A stretch of 8,580 nt of DNA from Rhodobacteraceae bacterium UBA996 (lineage in GTDB: Bacteria; Pseudomonadota; Alphaproteobacteria; Rhodobacterales; Rhodobacteraceae). Shown here in pieces: positions 5,198 through 8,580 of this stretch. The notes beneath the pieces are model-generated. The model searched no databases. It had not been told where the DNA came from and saw only the letters and a program-made list of their open reading frames with translations. Numbering within the stretch: the stretch's first letter is position 1; each line of letters begins with the position of its first letter. The translations under genes and the position numbers were made by a program. Location: positions 1 to 8,580 of the forward strand of contig DBBA01000318.1 of assembly GCA_002291955.1 (NCBI GenBank), given 5' to 3'.

Positions 5198-6361
5198 TCA
5201 GGCCGCAGGCAGCCGCCGTTCGGCCATCTCCACCCACCAGCTGACGCCAGCCGGGATCGCCGCATCGTTGAAGTCATAGGCCGGGTGGTGGACCATCGCC
5301 GTGTCGCCGTTGCCGACCAGGATATAGGCGCCCGGCCGTTCCTCGAGCATGAAGGCAAAGTCCTCGCCGCCCATGACCAGCGGCGCCTCGGCGCAGTCGC
5401 CCGACACCGCGCGCGCGACCTCGGCGGCGAATTCGGTCGGCTCGTCATGGTTCACCATCACCGGGTAGCCGCGGGTGTAGACAACGTCCGCCGTGCCCCC
5501 GAACGTCGCCGCGATGCCGCGCGCGATCTCGCCCAGGCGCCGCTCGGCCATGTCGCGGGTGGCGGCCTGCAGCGTGCGGACCGTGCCCTTCAGCGTGACC
5601 TTCTGCGGGATCACATTGTAGGCGGTCGAGGACGTGACGAAGCTCGTCACCGACACCACGACCTGCTCCACCGGGTCGGCGTTGCGGCTGGCGATGGTCT
5701 GCACGGCGACCACGAACTGCGCGGCCATGACGGTGGTGTCCACCGTCTCCTGCGGCTTGGCGGCGTGACCGCCCTTGCCCTCGAACTCGATCTGCCACTG
5801 GTCAGCCGCGGCAAAGAACGACCCCGCCCGGATCGCGAAGCTGCCCGCGGGGCGGCCGGGCCAGTTGTGCATGCCATAGACCTCGGTGATGCCGAAGCGG
5901 TCCATCATGCCGTCCGCGCACATCTCGCGCCCGCCGCCGCCACCTTCCTCGGCAGGCTGGAAGATCACCGCCACCCGCCCGTCGAAGTTCCGCGTCTCGG
6001 CCAGGTACTTGGCCGCGCCCAGAAGCATCGCCGTATGCCCGTCATGCCCGCAGGCATGCATCGCCCCCGGCGTGGTCGAGGCATAGGGCACGCCCGTCTG
6101 CTCGTGGATCGGCAGCGCGTCCATGTCGGCACGCAGGCCGATGGTGCGGCCCGACCGGTTGGACCGGCCATTGATGATGCCGACCACCCCGGTGCGCCCG
6201 ATCCCCGTCACCACCTCGTCACAGCCGAAGTCGCGCAGCTTCTCGGCGACCAGGGCCGACGTGCGGTGCGTCTCGAACAGGATCTCCGGGTGAGCATGGA
6301 TGTCGCGGCGCCAGGCGGTGATTTCCTCGGCCATCTCGGCGACACGGTTCTTGACGGGCAT
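5198..6361 (-). CDS. M20 family amidohydrolase (hippurate hydrolase / aminoacylase-like)
   Basis: A 387-residue cytoplasmic zinc- or manganese-type amidase of the HipO/IAA-amino-acid hydrolase branch of M20, which cleaves N-acyl amino acids to the acid plus the amino acid. Visible features are the RRDIHAHPEILFET start (18-31), RADMDALPI (78-86), the metal block MHACGHDGHTAMLLGAA (101-117) with Cys104 and His106, FQPAEEGGGGG (134-144) with the Glu138/Glu139 pair, GMHNWP with His165, the dimerisation-domain EGKGGHAAKP (194-203), and a late ligand in VHHPAYDFND (His358 or His359). The length is typical. The ATG at 6361 is chosen over an upstream candidate at 6412 because AGAGGT lies 9 nt before it. 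It is probably the last gene of an operon with the oxidoreductase 82 bp upstream. The exact acyl group and amino acid cannot be read from the sequence. Confidence 0.9.
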   Translation of the reverse strand: MPVKNRVAEMAEEITAWRRDIHAHPEILFETHRTSALVAEKLRDFGCDEVVTGIGRTGVVGIINGRSNRSGRTIGLRADMDALPIHEQTGVPYASTTPGAMHACGHDGHTAMLLGAAKYLAETRNFDGRVAVIFQPAEEGGGGGREMCADGMMDRFGITEVYGMHNWPGRPAGSFAIRAGSFFAAADQWQIEFEGKGGHAAKPQETVDTTVMAAQFVVAVQTIASRNADPVEQVVVSVTSFVTSSTAYNVIPQKVTLKGTVRTLQAATRDMAERRLGEIARGIAATFGGTADVVYTRGYPVMVNHDEPTEFAAEVARAVSGDCAEAPLVMGGEDFAFMLEERPGAYILVGNGDTAMVHHPAYDFNDAAIPAGVSWWVEMAERRLPAA

Positions 6362-6370
6362 TGGAAGCGG

Positions 6371-6376
6371 ACCTCT
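6371..6376 (-). promoter_or_regulatory. Shine-Dalgarno that decides the amidohydrolase start
   Basis: Read on the minus strand the site is AGAGGT, 9 nt before the ATG at 6361. It argues against an alternative in-frame start 17 codons upstream. The rest of the 82-bp gap (6362-6443) holds a 5-bp stem GGGCA-TGG-TGCCC at 6391-6403, too weak to call a terminator. Confidence 0.6.
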
Positions 6377-6443
6377 CGCGTTCGGGGATAGGGCATGGTG
6401 CCCCCGCCGCACGGCAGGAGCAAGGGGTTGGCCGCCCCGACCA

Positions 6444-7784
6444 CTACAGCGCAGGCCCCCGCGCGGGCCGGGCAGCCCCGAACCGGTCGAAGCGGAACCG
6501 CGTCAGGTCGTGCCCCGGCGCGCGGCCTGCAAGCAGGTCGGCCAGCACCCGCCCCACGCCGGGTCCGATCCCGAAACCATGTCCGCTCATCCCCGTGGCG
6601 GCGATCAGCCCGGGGATCTGCGCCACCCGGTCGATCACCGGCACGATGTCGGGCAGGCTGTCGATCATGCCCGCCCAGGCCGCCTTGATCCGCACCGGAG
6701 GCAGTGACGGGAACGCCCGCTGGAAATCGGCGCGGATGCGCTCCACCCGGCCCGCGTGGGGCCGCGGGTCCAGCGTGCGGTGCCGCTCGAACGGGCTTTC
6801 CCGGTCCGCGTCCCAGCGGCGCGGTGTCGACCAGCCGTCGGGGTAGCCCCCGGGTGCCGCGGGGACCAGCCGGGTGGACCACGGGTCCTCGGCCCAGGTC
6901 CGCACCCATTGGCCGAAGTGGCGGAAACTGTCCGGACCCAGCAGGAACTCATGGAAGTCGCCGGGGGCCAGCGTGTAGCCCCCGTCCGCCCGCCGCCGGA
7001 AGGCGAAGCGCGAATCAGTGGCGTTGCCCGGGAACATGTCGGGCAGCGGGTCCGTGGCGGCCACCGTGGCGCGGACCGACAGTTGCGGCAGCCGCGCCCC
7101 GTGCGCGGCCAGGAACAACGACGACCACGCGCCCCCCGCCAGCACCACCTGATCGCAGGCGATGCGCCCGGCCTCGGTCACCACCCCGGTGATCCGGCCC
7201 GCGGCAATATCCAGCGCCCGGGCCGCGCAGCCCTCGTGCAGGGTCGCGCCTGCCCGTTCTGCCAGCCGGGCAATGGCGGGGACCGCGGTGAAGGGTTCCG
7301 CACGGCTGTCGGTCGGTGTCCAGAGCGCCGACCGCCAGTCGCCCCGGTGCCCGGGGAACATCGCATCGACCTCGCCGCGCGTCAGCATCCGCGTGGTCAG
7401 GTCGTACTTGCCCGCAAGCGTCAGGAACGCCTCGTGGCGCGCGGTGTCCTTCGCCGTAGTCGCAAGATACATCACCCCGTGCCGCGCAAGGCCCGTGGCG
7501 CCCTGCGTCTGGGCGTCGAGCTCGGCCCACAGGCGCTGCGCTTCCAGCACCAGCGGGATCTCCGCCTCGTCCCGCCCCTGCACCCGGATCCAGCCCCAGT
7601 TGCGGCCCGACTGCTCGGCGCCGACCCGGCCCTTTTCCACCAGAGCGACCGACAGCCCCGCCCGCGCGGCGTAAAGCGCCGTGGTCACCCCGATGATCCC
7701 GCCGCCGATCACCACCACATCGGCGCGCGCGGGCGGCGGCGCAGGATGGGCGGGGGGCAGATGCGTGCCCAGGGGAATGGTCAT
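6444..7784 (-). CDS. FAD-dependent oxidoreductase, DAO/DadA-like
   Basis: A 446-residue flavoprotein of the D-amino-acid oxidase/dehydrogenase superfamily, which oxidises amines or amino acids at carbon-nitrogen bonds. After a Pro/Ala-rich N-terminal extension (1-20) comes the FAD dinucleotide fold ADVVVIGGGIIGVTTALYAA (21-40) with GGGIIG at 27-32 and Glu50 closing the beta-alpha-beta unit. GAEQSGRNWGWIRVQGRDE (55-73) is the usual region facing the flavin, VVLAGGAWSS (213-222) is the second nucleotide-contact strand, and GLIAATGMSGHGFGIGPGVG (392-411) is the C-terminal flavin motif. No signal peptide is seen, so it is cytoplasmic or peripheral. The ATG at 7784 follows the upstream gene's stop by 10 bp, indicating one transcript; no strong Shine-Dalgarno is visible. 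The neighbouring M20 deacylases suggest that the substrate is an amino acid freed from an N-acyl form, but this is inference. Sarcosine- or proline-type substrates are alternatives. Confidence 0.88.
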   Translation of the reverse strand: MTIPLGTHLPPAHPAPPPARADVVVIGGGIIGVTTALYAARAGLSVALVEKGRVGAEQSGRNWGWIRVQGRDEAEIPLVLEAQRLWAELDAQTQGATGLARHGVMYLATTAKDTARHEAFLTLAGKYDLTTRMLTRGEVDAMFPGHRGDWRSALWTPTDSRAEPFTAVPAIARLAERAGATLHEGCAARALDIAAGRITGVVTEAGRIACDQVVLAGGAWSSLFLAAHGARLPQLSVRATVAATDPLPDMFPGNATDSRFAFRRRADGGYTLAPGDFHEFLLGPDSFRHFGQWVRTWAEDPWSTRLVPAAPGGYPDGWSTPRRWDADRESPFERHRTLDPRPHAGRVERIRADFQRAFPSLPPVRIKAAWAGMIDSLPDIVPVIDRVAQIPGLIAATGMSGHGFGIGPGVGRVLADLLAGRAPGHDLTRFRFDRFGAARPARGPAL

Positions 7785-7794
7785 GGCGCCCGGG

Positions 7795-8580
7795 TCACTC
7801 GGCCAGCGTGTCCACCAGACGGTCGATCAGGCGACCGCCCGCCTCGAACTGCGCGACGCTGATGAACTCGTCGGCCTGGTGCGCTTGGGCGATGTCGCCC
7901 GGCCCGCAGACGACGGTGGAATAGCCCCGCGCCTGGAAATGCCCGGCTTCCGTCCCGTAGCTGACCGTGTGGCTGCCGTTGTCCCCGGTCACGCGGCGGA
8001 TCAGGGCCTCGGCCGCGCCGTCGGCCTCGGGCGCAAGCGGCGGCAGGCCGAAGTATTCGTGCAGGTGGACGGCGCAGCCCGGGTGGACGTCCCGCATCGC
8101 GGCCTCGATCCGCGCGGCCTCGGCCCGGATCGCGGCCCGCCAGCGGTCCGGGTCCTCGTCCGGCACACAGCGGAACTCGAGGCTGAAGGTGCAGGTCCCC
8201 GCCGTGATGTTCCCGGCCGTGCCACCCCGGATCAAGCCGGTGTGCAGCGTGGTGTGGGGCGGGTCGAAAAGAGCTGCCACCGGTGACGGCGGCGTGGCGC
8301 GCAGGGTGGTGTTCTGGTCGTTCAGCCAGCCGATCAGCCGCGCGGCCTCCATGATCGCCGACACGCCCTGCGGCAGGAGTGAGGAATGCACCTCGTGCCC
8401 CGTCACCGTCACGAAGAACCCCGCGCCGCCCTTGTGGGCGGTCACGGGGCGCAAGCCCGACGGCTCGCCCACGATGACGGCCGCGGCAGGCGGCAGGGCC
8501 GCGCGCATCGCGTCGATCAGGGGTGGCGCGCCGATGCAGCCCACCTCCTCGTCCCAGGACAGCGCCAGGTGCAGCGGGCG
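7795..8580 (-). CDS. argE: Acetylornithine deacetylase-like M20 hydrolase (ArgE family), N-terminus outside window
   Basis: The frame stays open to base 8580, so 261 C-terminal residues of about 385 are seen; the GTG at 8544 is an internal Val codon, not the start. ArgE removes acetyl from N2-acetylornithine; relatives deacylate other N-acyl amino acids. The first residues include SWDEEVGCIGAP, the catalytic/metal Glu pair region typical of ArgE. Next come VGEPSGLRPVTAHKG with the next metal Glu, the VTGHEVHSSLLPQGVSAI dimerisation-domain entry, the GGTAGNITAGTC strand, and a C-terminal YGTEAGHFQARGYSTVVCGP plus DIAQAHQADEFIS with the last metal-binding His. These match ArgE well. It is transcribed before, and probably together with, the oxidoreductase gene 10 bp downstream. 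This setting suggests a catabolic paralogue rather than the arginine-biosynthesis enzyme, so the symbol denotes the family only. Confidence 0.88.
   Translation of the reverse strand, partial: RPLHLALSWDEEVGCIGAPPLIDAMRAALPPAAAVIVGEPSGLRPVTAHKGGAGFFVTVTGHEVHSSLLPQGVSAIMEAARLIGWLNDQNTTLRATPPSPVAALFDPPHTTLHTGLIRGGTAGNITAGTCTFSLEFRCVPDEDPDRWRAAIRAEAARIEAAMRDVHPGCAVHLHEYFGLPPLAPEADGAAEALIRRVTGDNGSHTVSYGTEAGHFQARGYSTVVCGPGDIAQAHQADEFISVAQFEAGGRLIDRLVDTLAE

Noticed and set aside
3886..5448. A 520-residue minus-strand ORF antisense to arsJ.
   Set aside because: Gln/Arg/Gly/Asp-rich composition without domains; it mirrors the codons of arsJ and of the amidohydrolase end.
5117..6391. A 424-residue plus-strand ORF antisense to the M20 amidohydrolase.
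   Set aside because: His/Arg/Gly-rich antisense shadow; the minus strand has all M20 motifs.
6391..6403. Stem GGGCA-TGG-TGCCC between the oxidoreductase and amidohydrolase genes as a terminator.
   Set aside because: Only five base pairs with a 3-nt loop and no U-tract; not enough to split the operon.
6756..7862. A 368-residue plus-strand ORF antisense to the FAD oxidoreductase.
   Set aside because: No recognisable domain; the opposite strand encodes intact flavin motifs.

Overview
The window comes from a GC-rich alphaproteobacterium, most likely of the family Rhodobacteraceae (Rhodobacter, Paracoccus or a relative). This rests on the very high GC content, the style of the proteins, and an intergenic motif downstream of genes that I associate with this group; the genus cannot be fixed from the sequence alone.

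Layout. (1) At 1-519 (+) is the 3' half of moaA (molybdenum cofactor synthesis). It converges on a glycosyltransferase-like gene at 680-1483 (-), and the 160 bp between them are almost entirely inverted repeats. (2) At 1686-1928 (+) is a small DUF2934 protein with a basic Ala/Lys tail, behind a plausible sigma-70-type promoter. (3) At 2062-5193 (+) is a compact arsenate-resistance operon. It starts with a long inverted repeat that overlaps the first start codon. The genes are an ArsR-ArsC fusion, an ArsJ-associated glyceraldehyde-3-phosphate dehydrogenase (GAPDH) and the MFS exporter ArsJ, separated by 5 bp and then overlapping by 4 bp. (4) On the opposite strand, 5198-8580 is a likely amino-acid or acyl-amino-acid catabolic operon. 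In transcription order it holds an ArgE-like M20 deacylase (5' end outside the window), a DadA-type FAD-dependent oxidoreductase and a second M20 amidohydrolase. Its last gene ends 4 bp from the end of arsJ.

How the parts work together. In the ars operon, GAPDH is expected to use arsenate in place of phosphate, making 1-arseno-3-phosphoglycerate, which ArsJ expels. The ArsC domain can in principle also reduce arsenate to arsenite, but no arsenite exporter is present in the window. The ArsR half has no cysteine at all, so it cannot use a classical thiol arsenite site. The fused ArsC domain, with its three cysteines, is the obvious candidate for signal input. This Cys-free regulator fused to a reductase, with an operator that covers its own start codon, is the most interesting part of the window. 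The minus-strand cluster looks like deacylation of an N-acyl amino compound coupled to flavin-dependent oxidation of the freed amine; its substrate is unknown.

No tRNA, rRNA, CRISPR array, insertion sequence or integrase was seen. No stretch longer than about 200 bp lacks a gene.
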